A DNA stretch of 64,000 bases from Chionoecetes opilio (taxonomy: Eukaryota; Arthropoda; Malacostraca; Decapoda; Majidae), in contig JACEEZ010019024.1 of assembly GCA_016584305.1 (NCBI GenBank), positions 76,772 to 140,771 of the forward strand, in the 5' to 3' direction. The notes beneath the pieces were generated by a model. It saw only the letters and a program-made list of their open reading frames with translations, was not told the DNA's origin and did no database searches. The position numbers and the translations under genes were made by a program. Of the stretch, positions 45,465-56,410 are shown piece by piece. Numbering within the stretch: position 1 is the first letter of the stretch; each line of letters begins with the position of its first letter.

Positions 45465-45465
<1 letters not shown>
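44735..45465 (+). mobile_element. LINE-D copy 2, 3' end with UTR and tail
   Basis: C-terminal ORF text: HISSLAKTASKKLGVLW (44805-44855), GGSTHTALLNRVESKAFRLI (44951-45010), WNSLPVSIF, DLNFLKRRVTRHP (45285-45323), then the UTR TTTATAGGGACTGGCAACAAAGCGGGC, and an A run at 45455 followed by (ATA)n. Shares its UTR with 31678-31750. Confidence 0.8.
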
Positions 45466-45500
<35 letters not shown>

Positions 45501-45505
45501 AATTA
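45455..45505. repeat. A-run plus (ATA)n tail of LINE-D
   Basis: Fourteen As, then about ten ATA units, then AAAT repeats. Confidence 0.9.
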
Positions 45506-46699
45506 AAAAATTTTAAAAAAAATTGCTGGTTATGCGAGCGGAGGTGAGGTGTTTCGCGGCGTTGGGAAACGATTCAACAGCCGTCCAACTACCATACCCC
45601 AGGTAGTAGATAACATCAGCCTGTAGTCACGTAGTTAGTTGTGGTGGTTGAAATTATATACGCCTGGCTTCGTGTCTTGACAGGCTGAGCAGGCACTACC
45701 ACCATTGATATAATATTTAATTTATCAACTACGATTATTATTTATAGTGACGTAATCTTGGATTTAATATTTTATTTGACTTAGTATTAACTAAATCAGG
45801 GCGAAATTAGCTAAGCATTCATTATCAGCTAAATTAGCAATGCTCACACGAATATATAAGTGAGGACGCAATTAAGGCAATACCTATTGATTATATTAAT
45901 TTAAAGACAGGTCACCATTGTTAAATGAGCAGGGAATAAATATGAGGGGGCTTACTTCCTATATGAAGTTAAATTTAAAGGGACAAGCTGGGAAAAGAAG
46001 TGATTCACCAATGCGGACCATTATGAACAACAGTGTCAAAGATATCTCGATAAAGAAATTGAATATGAGGGATTAGGGGAGTGTGCTCATATTCCATCAA
46101 CAGCTAAAGCTCTTTAACCCAAATTTGAAAGGGTATTGAGCAGTAACCCCCACAGGGAGATAAAGATTGTTACACTTAAGGGTAATCAGCTATATCAGCC
46201 ACCCTAAGAGTTTAAAGATCCCTCTTTAGGGGGTTTATTTATCCTGCGCCTTTTAAAATTTTACGCAAATAAAAACAGCTGTAATTAAGATTCAAACTTC
46301 TCAGCCTACCAGTGCACCACTTAGACCTACTCAAATAATAGATACAATCCCTAATTCCAGGGCTACTAATAGTGAGTACGAATAATAAATTGTTGTCTTA
46401 GGTGAGGGGAAACATGCACCCTCCACATGTAATATCTATTCAGATTGTTACACGAGAGTTAAAAGGGTTTAATGACCCTTTTGGTAATTCCCTAACCTGT
46501 CTCCGTGGTAAACATGCTTCAAATGCATCCCCTAAAGCTTAAGAACTTGTAGGAAATATATACAATCTGTTTCATAACATCGCACTTTTGCCCTAACAGT
46601 GATATTAACTCAGCCCCTGCAGGGGAATAAAATGGCAGTCACTAATAAGAGTAGTCAACAGCTGTTCCTACTGCAGAATTGAAGGTCAGCTACAATGGT

Positions 46700-47070
46700 A
46701 ATGCAGTCATAGTAAAGACAATTTTTGGGACAGTGTAGCACAAAGATCCTTCATAAGTAGGGAGATAGTTAAATTTGTTAAAACTACCCATAATTAATAA
46801 GGTGAAATTAGCCAATCAGGTTTTCTTGCCAAACAGAGGCTCAAACCTTTGACAAGTTCAACCCCTAGTCCAATTAGGAAGATATAAATGTAGGGTTGCT
46901 GCTGTAGTTAATAAAATTGGTTTAGTTTAACTGTTAATGGACTAAAAGACACAGCTGAAATGCTGAGGGATAATGGTGTTAAACTAGTTAGTAATACCTT
47001 CGAGGACGTTGATGGTCCCTTCCAATTAATAATAGGCGCTGATTGTTTGGGCGTTACCTAAGGAAGGTCA
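46700..47070 (+). pseudogene. BEL/Pao protease (peptidase A17-like) remnant
   Basis: The QRSFISREIV block normally follows the catalytic D-S/T-G-S, which is not readable here. The end block LIIGADCLG is the second typical motif. Stops and frameshifts present. Confidence 0.65.
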
Positions 47071-47639
47071 TCAAAGACATGTTCACCAGTCTATGTCTGC
47101 TCTATTTCACCAGTGCTGGTGGTAAGGTAATAATGGGGCCCATCCCACATACTCACCAAGCCGAACAAGAGGAGAGTAGTCTGTCATGCACAACCCTTTC
47201 TAATACCAGGATTGGAACCCTTTTTTGCCCACACCAATAAGTGAGGTATTAGAGGAAAGTGGTATTTCCCCTTCATAATCAATACATGCCACTAATGAAA
47301 ATCCTAATAATAATGTGTCGCGAGGAAAAGCTACCCCAATTTAAAAACAGGATTATGGTTTAAAGGCCCCAAACCCGGCTGAAAGAGTGTAATAATATGC
47401 CTATACAGGTTTCCACTCAGCCCGACATATCTGTAGATATAATAAGGGGAACCTGAATTGATACCAAATCCTGTCATAGACATAGAAAGGTTTTCCTTTT
47501 TGAGTAAACAATTGAAGAATGCTAAAATTTGTCTTCAAATCCATTAAAGGGATAGCTCTGATCCTTTGAAGTTTTTTGTCAGAACAATACAAAAGCAGGT
47601 ATTTCCTGAGGAATACAGCTATTGGCCTCAGCCCGCCCC

Positions 47640-48125
47640 CATAGGGAAAAAATTGACCAAATTATTAGGTCTGTACCTTGATCATGAGGGCATAATTAGG
47701 TGGTCGAGGACGAAATTTGAAAGCTGATCTTCCAAATACCACCTGCCATCCCAGTTCTAATTCCCAAACGCCCCTCATCTTACTAAATTGTTGGTGGAAG
47801 AATATTATAGGAACTCATTACATGGGGGAATGGCTACAATATTAGCCGATATCAGGTGTAAATTTTGGATACATCATGGTAGACAGGCAGTCAAATATTA
47901 CCTCAAATCTTTCATTAAATTTAATAGATCTGAAGGTTTGACTAGTCTCCTAGCTAGGGCCCCCTGAAAATTTCCGCTGATAGAGAGATCCTAAAACCAA
48001 TTGAGTTCAATGGTGATGACTATACTGGAGATACTATAAATTCAGGAGATAACTCTCCCCCCGATCAAGTATATGTCTGCATATTCACATGTACCTCATC
48101 AGGACTATTAATTTTAAAATAGCCA
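47640..48125 (+). pseudogene. BEL/Pao pre-integrase and integrase N-terminus remnant
   Basis: An HRNSLHGG pair matches the histidines of the H2C2 zinc domain. The cysteines are lost (KSFIKFNRSEG in place of C..C). TGDTINSG-like and VYVCIFTCTSSG correspond to the first catalytic strand of the integrase core. Truncated before the DDE residues are complete. Confidence 0.65.
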
Positions 48126-48224
48126 AAGACCAAAGTGCCGAGACCACTATTCAAATGTGCTGGCGCTATGTGGCCTGGGGTGATGTCACATGAAGCGGAA
48201 CTTCAGTTTTCGCCGGCCCCCAGT

Positions 48225-48358
48225 TGTGGAAATTATCCACCAACCACCCTCTTAAAAATTGTAGAGTGGTGGTTTTATTACCCCCCCCCTTGTGGGGAGG
48301 TATTGTCCGCTCATCATAAGGGGTGCGTAGGGATGTATAAAATATATTATAATGGTTC
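48225..48358 (+). repeat. dispersed repeat R1, copy 2
   Basis: Same orientation as 41258-41402. Two potential stems: ACCACCCTCT with AGAGTGGTGGT, and ACCCCCCCCC with GGGGAGG. Better preserved than copy 1. Confidence 0.75.
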
Positions 48359-48640
48359 TAACTCTAAAAAAAAAAGGGGGCCCACGACAACAACTCTGTT
48401 TTGTTTCGAATAGCGAAATGAGTAAAACTCCGAGAAGGCTCGCAAGCGAAGTAGTGTAGCTTCGAGAAGAGAAGATAAAGTGACACGAGTAAAGCTTTAA
48501 AAGTTTCAACGTAGCTTGTCTCGATACTTTCCCAGTGAAACAAGATATAATAAAATTAACCCTAAGGACCAATAACCAATAACCCAACAAACATACAACA
48601 TAATACATAACATATAGAAGTTAACATAATGAAGGGACAT
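48359..48640. other. spacer
   Basis: No coding motif. Contains CGAGAAGGCTCGCAAGCGAAGTAGTGTAGCTTCGAG, a short region of self-complementary pieces. Confidence 0.3.
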
Positions 48641-48649
48641 GCTTAAGAT

Positions 48650-48830
48650 AACTCACATCTTCCCACACAAGCTAACAAACTGATAACCTCTAACATGATG
48701 TAGTTTCGGGGTGAACTCTAAAGAGAGCATTCGCGATGATGTTGTCTTCCCACGGATATGCTTGACTGTAATGGCATAGAGATGAAGAAATAGGGACTAT
48801 CGTAGCTAACGTCGATTGAATAAATTATTC
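48650..48830 (-). pseudogene. possible Gypsy RNase H end fragment
   Basis: Minus strand reads WEDNIIANALFRVHPE, similar to the GKDNIIADALSR tether block that ends Gypsy RNase H. Only about 30 codons are convincing. It abuts LINE-F at 48830. Confidence 0.4.
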
Positions 48831-49583
48831 TTGTCGAGGAAGGTGAGAGGATTGTGGTATGTGTAGATGGTCAGGGGATGAGACCCAGCTCTCTGCACTT
48901 GCAACTGACCAGGTCAAGGGCCTGCTGGGTCCGAAACACTGGTCACCCCGGCCAGTGACGACCAGGACCAAGTCGTCGGCGTTGCTGAGAAATGTCGTCG
49001 GCCCTCCCGGAAGCTGCTCCATCAGGAGGTTGAAAAAGGTGGGGCTGAGGACCCCGCCCTGCGGCGTTCCGTTCTCCAGCTCCTTGTAGCTGGACTTTTG
49101 CCCCTGGAACCTGACCCTGGCGCGGCGGTGCCAGAGTTTAATCCTCAATCCAGGCGAGGAGTCTGCCCCCACCCCCCGCCGCACCAGCGCGGCCAGGATG
49201 GCGTGAGCGTTGGCTAGCTCAAAAGCCTTCTCCAGGTTGAGGAGACGGCGACCGTAGGCGGTTGTTGACTTGGCCAGGATTGCCATGACGCTGTTGGAGG
49301 TGCCCACCCCCGTGGTGAAACCGAAGATGTGTGGGTGGAGGTCTCCAGGCGCCACTGGAGGCGGGCCAGCACCATCTTCTCCGCAGTCTTGGCCGTGCAG
49401 CTCATCAGGAGAGGGGCGCGACCTGGTGGGTTCCCTCGGCTTAGGGATGGGCTGGATGTCAGCCTCCTTCCACGCACAGGGCAAGCGGCCAGCCAGCCAG
49501 GAGGAGTTGATCAGGGCCAGGAGTGCTGTTTCCCCGGCAGCCTCAGCGTGGGCCAGCATAGAGTAGGGTGGCGTCGTCAGCAC
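48825..49583 (-). pseudogene. LINE-F reverse transcriptase
   Basis: 252-residue open frame, the longest in the window. Motif A region LNLEKAFELAN is missing residues before it (frame patch). The catalytic box is NADD where Y/FADD is expected. A frameshift after SRPSPDELHG replaces the usual SLMSC block, which is readable in the next frame (LLMSCTAKTAEKMVLARLQW, 49360-49420). Confidence 0.8.
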
Positions 49584-50218
49584 CCGGAGTGGTGTCCCGT
49601 CCCTTCCTGGCTCTTACTCGTACCAGCTCCTGGGGATGAAGGGCTGGTCGGTGGCGTCGGGCCGAGCGTGTGCGGCGCCGATGACAGCCTTCACCGGTCA
49701 CAGCCGAACCTGCAGCCATGCGCTAGGCTCCTGTAGCGGCTAGGGGTGGGAGGAGGGCGGTGAGGTCTCTTGCCGGAGGCAGTTCTTACCTTGCCCACAG
49801 TTCGGCCAGTTTGTGTGCTGGTTAAAGCTGGCGCACCACTCGAGCCACTTGGCCTCCCTCACCGCCACGTGACCTGCCGAGCGTGCCGCACCACACTCAT
49901 GCAGCAGCTCCAGATTGGTGGGCGTCGGCCGCCTGCGGTACAACTTGCGGTGGATGTTAACCAGCTGGTTCTGTTCCCGCAACTCCTGGTTGTAGCACCA
50001 CTAGTTCTGGTTGTACCGGCGGCCGGGAACATTCCTTGGTATGGTCGCCTCCGCTGCCCTCTCGATGGCTGCATGAGGTCCGCGCTCCCCGCTGGTCCAG
50101 GTCCTCCGCCGGCTCATAGGTGGCCCACCACTCGTCCAGGACGCCCTGAAACAATGACCTGTCCGCCCGCTGTTTTATTTCACCGCGGCGGGGGTAGCTG
50201 TGGCAGCGTCTGGGCGAC

Positions 50219-50844
50219 CTACAGTGTAGTGGCGACTACATAGTGGTCGCTGGTCAAAGTGGGGTGGATCCGCCAGGAGGCGGCCGGTGCCAGGTAATTG
50301 GAGACCAAGGTGAGGTCCAGCCTGCCACCCCAGATGTGGGTGAGCTCCCCGGTGTTAAGGAGGGCAGTCCTTAGAAGAATGTCCGGCACCTCCTCCAGCA
50401 CCGCGGCCAGGTTGCGGCCCGCAGGGTTGGTGGGGGAGACAGACTGCAGCCTCGGGTGGTGGACGTTGAAATCGCCACCCACCAGGACGCGGCTGTGTGT
50501 GACGAGGGAGAGCAACTCATCGGCCACCAGCTGCTTCCTCCAGCTGCTGTATACGTTTGTACACAGTCAGCGGGAGGCCGAGAATCTTCAGCTGCACTGT
50601 CATCATCTCCGCGCCCTCGCCACAATGCACGGGGACCGCTATCCTGCAGTGCGGGAGACTGCTGCGCACCACCACTATGCAGCCCATCCTCACCACACGG
50701 GAGGGAGTGCACAGTGTAGCCCGTTATCTTCCTTTCAAAGTGCTCCGGCGTCAGCGTCTCCTGTAGGAGAACAAGGTCAAGGTTATCCTCTACTATAGCC
50801 TGGATGATCTCGGGTCTCTTGCCACGTACCCCTGAATGTTTCAT
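50219..50844 (-). pseudogene. LINE-F APE endonuclease
   Basis: First frame (50371-50844) carries LDLVLLQETLTPEHFERKITGY with the metal-binding glutamate. The second frame (50219-50527) carries GGDFNVHH and TSDHYVV with catalytic D/N and the final histidine. One net frameshift joins them. Both halves are well conserved. Confidence 0.8.
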
Positions 50845-51480
50845 TGGAGCACCTTGAGCCTGCCGGCGGCGGGCAGCGACAGGTCACGGGGCGCCTCACC
50901 TTCACTTTCATTGTCACTCGGCTCCATTATCATCATCGGACGACAGGTGCAGGATGGGCAGCGTGGTGGAGGTGGAGGGGGTGAAGGGGGATGAGGGGCG
51001 TGTCGTGGCACTGGTAACACCGCAGGGGCTCCCTGTCGTAATGGCGCAGGGAATATTTCCCCCAAGGCCCCAGGTCCAGCCTGTCTGGTGCCGCAACATT
51101 AACCTGGCCGCTGTGTCCCGCTCCTGTGCCAGGCCACACATGCTCTCAGTGGAGTCGTCGTCCTTGGGGTCAGGACGTAGTCCTCCTTCAGGTTGGGCCT
51201 GATGTCCATCTTCAGGCCCGGCAGCTCCCGTGAGCACTGCCAGGTAGTGGTTGGCGTAGCCTGCCGTGCTCCCTAGTTTGAATCTCGGTCGCCTGTGTTG
51301 TCGGCGTGTCCTTCCTGATGGTGCATTTCAGCCCATCATCCTCCTCCAGGCCAACGGAGGCGTCGCTTGGGAGTGCCCGAGCTATGAGCTCCTCCCCCAC
51401 AGGGCGCTTGCAAGTCGGCCTTTTTGGGCGTGGTACCCAAAACATCACCGCAGGACGCCTCGGTAGTAGGCCGCTATACG
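50845..51480 (-). pseudogene. LINE-F ORF1 remnant with zinc knuckle
   Basis: RLDLGPWGKYSLRHYDREPLRC then YQCH in one frame is a gag-like nucleic-acid-binding CCHC start. Acidic MEPSDNESEGEAP lies near the 3' end of the ORF. The N-terminal part (51212-51448) has no specific motif. Confidence 0.6.
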
Positions 51481-51589
51481 GTTGCCAAAATGCAAGTTAA
51501 TTTCCGTCACTGCACACCGAAACAAAAGGAGGGAGCTCTGGGCACACCCTCCAAGCCCCAAACCCCCCTGAACTGATTTGACCCGGGTC

Positions 51590-52008
51590 AAGAGCACGCA
51601 GCCGCACGTCTTTACAGAGTGACCGCCAGAACAAGACTGGTAGAGAGTGTTACCCCTCACTATGCTCACATACGCCATCTTGATGGGAGAAGGTCTACAG
51701 TCTTAACAAAGGATCTGGCTCCTACTTCAAAGGATCCTTCACCCACCCAGGAGGGCAGTACAAACAAAAATCCCCAACATAATAACGCCTGTAGACGCCA
51801 ACCTCTTATGAGGAGATTTCCGCTGACAACAAGACACACTTCACGGAGCAAACTACCCTGCTTCGGACAATCAAGGAACTGATGATAATATCACGCACGA
51901 CAGACTACTACTCCGACGTTCTACCAGAGTTAGGAAAGTTTCAGATAGGCTTGTTTTGTAACTATGTGTCCTATTTTCTGCATCTTGTTTATATAAAGAG
52001 GGGGAGAA
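51590..52008 (+). pseudogene. Gypsy integrase C-terminal end and polypurine tract
   Basis: TARTRLVESVTPHYAHIRHLDGRRSTVLTKDLAPTSK resembles the end of Gypsy integrase (SYxVxxxDGRxxxxxxRxLxP pattern). It is followed by a polar tail to a stop near 51882, non-coding sequence, then the polypurine tract AAAGAGGGGGAGAA (51995-52008) that primes plus-strand synthesis. Cut at its 5' side by LINE-F. Confidence 0.65.
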
Positions 52009-52257
52009 TGTGGTGCGAGCGTAGGTATGATAAGTTAACTACTTTCTTCATATTGATTGTTATCACTGTTCGGAATGTTTCAATGGTTCATGATATGTTT
52101 ATAGAAAGCTTCGAGATACTGCTACGGAACTAACGAGCTGGCCCTTTTCGCTCCTGGAGATAGTTCACTCCAGCTGCTGTCTGTATATACACCTTGGGTT
52201 TATTGCTGAGTAAAGCCTTGAAAAGGTTAGATTATAATCTCACTCCACACTACTACA
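52009..52257 (+). repeat. Gypsy 3' LTR, 249 bp
   Basis: Starts TGTGGTGCGAGCG directly after the polypurine tract and ends CACTCCACACTACTACA, giving TG...CA ends. TGTATATACACC near 52181 may be the TATA element. No 5' LTR partner in the window. Confidence 0.75.
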
Positions 52258-52795
52258 TACCGGAAGGAATTTTCGAAGCGCATCAAATCGTCCACCGAGA
52301 ACGGAACCTTGGATAGTCCCACTTTCTCGCCCTCGGCCAGGATGGAGACGAGGTTGGAGTTGACTCTCAAAGCCTGGCCTATCGCTAGGTCATCTGCCAC
52401 TTGCTAAGGTCACATCTTCCTCGGTAAACTGGATGGCAAGGTGCACGTTTTCTTGCTAGCAAGACGATCATGCAGTCTCCCCTCCACCTCCTTCGTGATG
52501 GTATGGAGGTTGTCCACCCTGTTCAATCTGGTTAGCGGACGCCGTAGTGTCTTGGGGCCCCGAACCTTCCGAAGGGGGCTTGAGCCCCATTTATTAGGAA
52601 AGGCTTGGATGCCCCTGGGACTCAGGAAAGTGGGTGCACACGTATTCAAAAATGTAGGAAACCCAGTCACTGAGGAACGAAGGTCCATGTCGTCATCTGG
52701 TGTTTGCCGAGACGACGGGGAATGTGGGCGTGAGAACCCCTCAGGAGGATATCCAAAGACGTTTTACACACCTATGTTGCTAGCTTAACAACGGT
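52258..52795 (-). pseudogene. unrecognised conserved-looking coding remnant
   Basis: Minus strand, two frames. From 52795: ...SSRQTPDDDMDLRSSVTGF, NRVDNLHTITKEVEGRLHDRLASKKT, then VHLAIQFTEEDVTLAS and VADDLAIGQALRVNSNLV, ILAEGEKVGLSKVPFSVDDLMRFENSFR, ending exactly at the LTR border (52258). Regular codon composition and amphipathic helices suggest a real protein of which about 170 codons remain. I do not recognise it. The LTR may have inserted into it, or it may be part of another element. Confidence 0.5.
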
Positions 52796-53279
52796 CATCA
52801 GCTGTTTTGGGATCCAATCGGAGATTGATGACGTCAGATGCGTTGCCCAGTAAGCACCTGCCTCTAAAGTGGTGTTAAGGGAGCAATCGGTTGCAATGCC
52901 AGACAGCACACGCGTCAATTCGGCAAGGCAGACAGACGGCCAGTACATATGGCAGACACACGGCCAGTGCATATTATGATGTGAAAATTAATTTGCAGTG
53001 GTTGGATATATATGTAGGTGATAATTTACGAGCTACGGTAAAGATTAGATAAGAGTAACCTTTCTTTGAATCAGCAACCACTTCCAGCTGCCAAACGCCA
53101 CTGCTAAGCCCTAGACTGGTCCTGGATACAAGTTAAGACCCGGGTTAGAAATAGAGCTATGTTGTTAGCAGCAACATACCTAAAGCAACTTCTCTTTAGA
53201 TTCCTGGCCAGGAGACTGCTGTCCATCCAGTAAGAGAGGGTAAACATCATCAGTGCCCGTGTCAACTCGTACTCCAGAA
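52796..53279. other. spacer, nothing recognised
   Basis: Short tandem GGCAGACAGACGGCCAGTACATAT / GGCAGACACACGGCCAGTGCATAT at 52926-52974, otherwise without structure. Confidence 0.4.
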
Positions 53280-54370
53280 GGCTATCACCTCTGGAAGAGG
53301 GGAGGAGGCGATGCAGGAGACCACAGTCTAGAGGAGAAGCGAGATAGAAGATCGTCGCCAAAAAAGGGGAGGAGGAGAGGGCGACGACAATAACCGTACC
53401 CGATAATAGAGTGGTGATGCATGAGACGCTCTCATTATAGCAGGAGACGATGTAGGAGACATATGCCGAGCTCCCTTACTGCGCGGAGGAGAACCCCCCA
53501 AACGTCGAAAAACTGGTAGGGAGACATGCCTTTTCCCGGGCGGCAACAGTGCAGGCGACGGTCCTGTAGTGTAGAGAAATTGCGCCGAGAATAGTGGGGC
53601 GACGCTATCCTCTTGCGCCGAGGCAAAACAGGTGATGCTACCTTTCAGCGCTATACAGGAGACACTCTCTTCCTGAGTGGACCTTCCCGCAGTTGATGCC
53701 ATCCTCCGTATGGAGGGGATGCAGGCTTCGCTGAACACGTGTTCAAGTAGCTGTTTTAGTAGCTAGGAGGAAGCTGAGCATGCCTCTTCCCAGCGCGGAG
53801 GCAAGGTGCGTGACTCAGGCGACGCTCTCTGTCTGTGCGGGGCTCCTGTGATGAAGCGACGCTCTCCCGTTAATAGGCGACACTCCTGAGATGAGGCGAC
53901 GCTCTCTTCGTGTGTGGAGGCGACGCAGGCGACGCTGTCCTGGGATGAGGTAACGCTCTCCCGCGATGATGCGACGCTCTCCTGTGATGGGGCAACGCTC
54001 TCTTCGTGTGTGGAGGCGACCCAGGCGACGCTCCCGTGTATGAGGCGACGCACTTTCGCGATGAGGCGATGCTCTCCCGTGAAGAGGCAACGCTTTCCCG
54101 CGATAAGGCGACGCTCTCTGTGATGAGGAGAAGCTCTCCCGTGATGAGACGTCGCTCTCCTATGATAAGGCTACGCTCTCTTTGTTTGTGGAGACACGCA
54201 GACGATGTTTTCCCCATGATAAAGGCGACGCCCTTCTTGCGCAGCGGAGACGAGGGCGACCAGCGCCTAGATGGGGAGGCACATAGGTGAAGCTCTCATC
54301 CTACGGGAGGAGACGCAGGTGACGTCGTAAATAAAAGGGGCGATGTAGGAGACGGTCCCCCCCCAGCTGA
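53280..54370. repeat. minisatellite, about 24-bp units GATGAGGCGACGCTCTCCCGTGAT
   Basis: At 53820-54200 at least a dozen imperfect units with core GAGGCGACGCTCTC. 53280-53760 is a more diverged continuation. Because the unit is a multiple of three, all frames stay open for 60-130 codons with repeating peptides such as ERRLITGE or ESVASSR. These are not evidence of a gene. Confidence 0.8.
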
Positions 54371-54819
54371 TAGAGACAATCACCTAGAATAACGAGGAGC
54401 CCAAAAGACAAATGCATCTTGAGGCCCGTTCACATCTTCACGACTCTCGACGGCGACCAGTCACGACTTGCTGAGTCATGCTGTGGTCGGCCCCGGTCGT
54501 CATTGGATTGGCGTCAGGCCCCGACAGTCGTCGCCCTTTGTCGTGGGAGTCGTGCAGGGGCGCGAGGGGCATCCCGACTGTGTGGAGCATGCTCTATACA
54601 CTCGGGGCGGGTCTGCGACTAGAACTTTTAACGGAAAAAGTGGGCTCCGTCCTGGACTCGTCGCCGAAGGGTCCGAGCCTGGCGCCGACAAGTCGGGGCA
54701 GTACTGCGACCAGTCGGGGCCCGTACGGGCGACTAATGGGGGCCGTACTGCGACCAGTCGGGCAGTGCGACTAATCGTTATGAAATTTCCGTTTTTTTAA
54801 GCGTTGAAAAGACGGGAAC

Positions 54820-54855
54820 GGAGAGAGAGAGAGAGAGAGAGAGAGAAGAAAAGAG

Positions 54856-54888
<33 letters not shown>

Positions 54889-54905
54889 GGGAGAGAGAGA
54901 GAGAG

Positions 54906-54949
<44 letters not shown>
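54820..54949. repeat. (GA)n microsatellite 1
   Basis: About 130 bp of GA with short AAA or GGGG interruptions. Confidence 0.97.
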
Positions 54950-54951
<2 letters not shown>

Positions 54952-55011
54952 AAACTAATCTAGGTCTCATATCACCTAACATTAAACACCAGCTGTAGTG
55001 CAAACCTTTTT

Positions 55012-55013
<2 letters not shown>

Positions 55014-55042
<29 letters not shown>

Positions 55043-55080
55043 AGGAGAGAGAGAGAAGAGAGAGAGAGAGAAAAGAGAGA

Positions 55081-55123
<43 letters not shown>
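55014..55123. repeat. (GA)n microsatellite 2
   Basis: About 110 bp of interrupted GA. Confidence 0.97.
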
Positions 55124-55593
<470 letters not shown>

Positions 55594-55851
55594 CGGAAAT
55601 TTGAGATATTCATTGATTTTATTATTATTATTATTATCATTATTATTATTATTATCGTCTTCATTATCCAGTAGTATTTGTGGCCTAGTCAAGGTGGCAA
55701 GTGTGGTGGACAACAGTGTGACCGACATCGTTCGTGATTCTACACAAGCGAAGGTTGAAAAGTGAGGTGGGGAAAAGGGACTACTGTATACGTATACAGT
55801 AGTCTTTGGGTGGGGAATGAGCCAGAGCGCTGCCTACATCTTCAAACCCCT

Positions 55852-56330
55852 CGGCGTCAGTTGCAGCACGGCTGGAAACAGTTGCAGCATGACGGCAACC
55901 GTGGTTTGCGTTGTGCTGCAACTGGCGCAAATCGCCGCATGACGCCAACTCAAAGTTACCTTTAATTTTCTTGTACCCATATAGTTTTTCGTTGCGACTA
56001 TCACCGACAATCACAGACTATCGCTGATTAGTCGCCTAACTACGGCAAACCGTCGGCTTACCGCGCCGACTACGGTCGGTGTAGGGGCTTGCCATATCCG
56101 GTGTCAGTCGCAGCACGGCTGGGAACAATCACCACATGGTGGCAACCGTGATTGCCGTCGTGTTGCGACTGTCGTCGCATGACAGCAACGCAGTATGGTG
56201 GTTAAATTTGTTTTAGTCCCGACTGTCCGCGACTATCGCCGACAATCGCGGATTAGTCGCCGACAATCGCCAGACTATGGCAACCCGAGCCAACCAAGCC
56301 GATTTTAAAGCTTCAGCCCCCCAAAATCGA
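55852..56330. repeat. tandem pair, about 245-bp units, inside the TIR element
   Basis: 55855-56090 and 56101-56330 align: GTCAGTTGCAGCACGGCTGG / GTCAGTCGCAGCACGGCTGG, then TGGCAACCGTG, GTCGCATGACAGCAAC, GACTATCGC.GACAATC and TTAGTCGCC. Each unit has an internal inverted pair (GCAGCACGGC / GCCGTCGTGTTGC). Confidence 0.75.
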
Positions 56331-56410
56331 CGGCAGTCAGCACCGATTGGATGACTCAGCAAGTCGTGACCGGTCGCCGACGCGAGTCGTGGAGATGTGA
56401 ACGGCCTTTA

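Larger units (their letters stand above)
45540..48130 (+). mobile_element. second BEL/Pao retrotransposon remnant, RT missing
   Basis: Plus strand. 46700-47060 reads as the A17-type aspartic protease region of BEL/Pao (FISREIVKF near 46750, RYKCRVAAVVNKIG near 46885, GLKDTAEMLRDNGVKLVSNTF, LIIGADCLG near 47035). 47640-48120 reads as the region before and into integrase (KLTKLLGLYLDHEG, LVEEYHRNSLHGGMATILAD, WIHHGRQAVKYYLKS, YVCIFTCTSSG). The RT/RNase H between (47250-47640) is nearly absent. The 5' part (45540-46700) may include an LTR and gag, but no repeat partner was found 3' of 48130. Confidence 0.7.
48825..51480 (-). mobile_element. LINE-F: ORF1, endonuclease and RT, 3' end missing
   Basis: From 51480 down: ORF1 text (51212-51448), a zinc-knuckle stretch RCYQC near 51025 with a proline-rich region, endonuclease (50844-50219: LVLLQETLTPEHF, VGGDFNVHH, a GELTHIWGGRLDL block and TSDHYVV), linker, and RT (49583-48825: LINSSWLAGRLPCAWKEADI, NLEKAFELANAHAILAALV, NGTPQGGVLSPTFFNLL, SNADDLVLVV in place of Y/FADD). 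GC-rich, unlike most of the window. It ends a few codons after the DD box, so the 3' end is lost, not the 5' end. Confidence 0.8.

Noticed and set aside
53328..54290. Repeat-containing protein encoded by the minisatellite
   Set aside because: All frames give equally plausible repeats, and no start, splice or non-repeat domain supports one.
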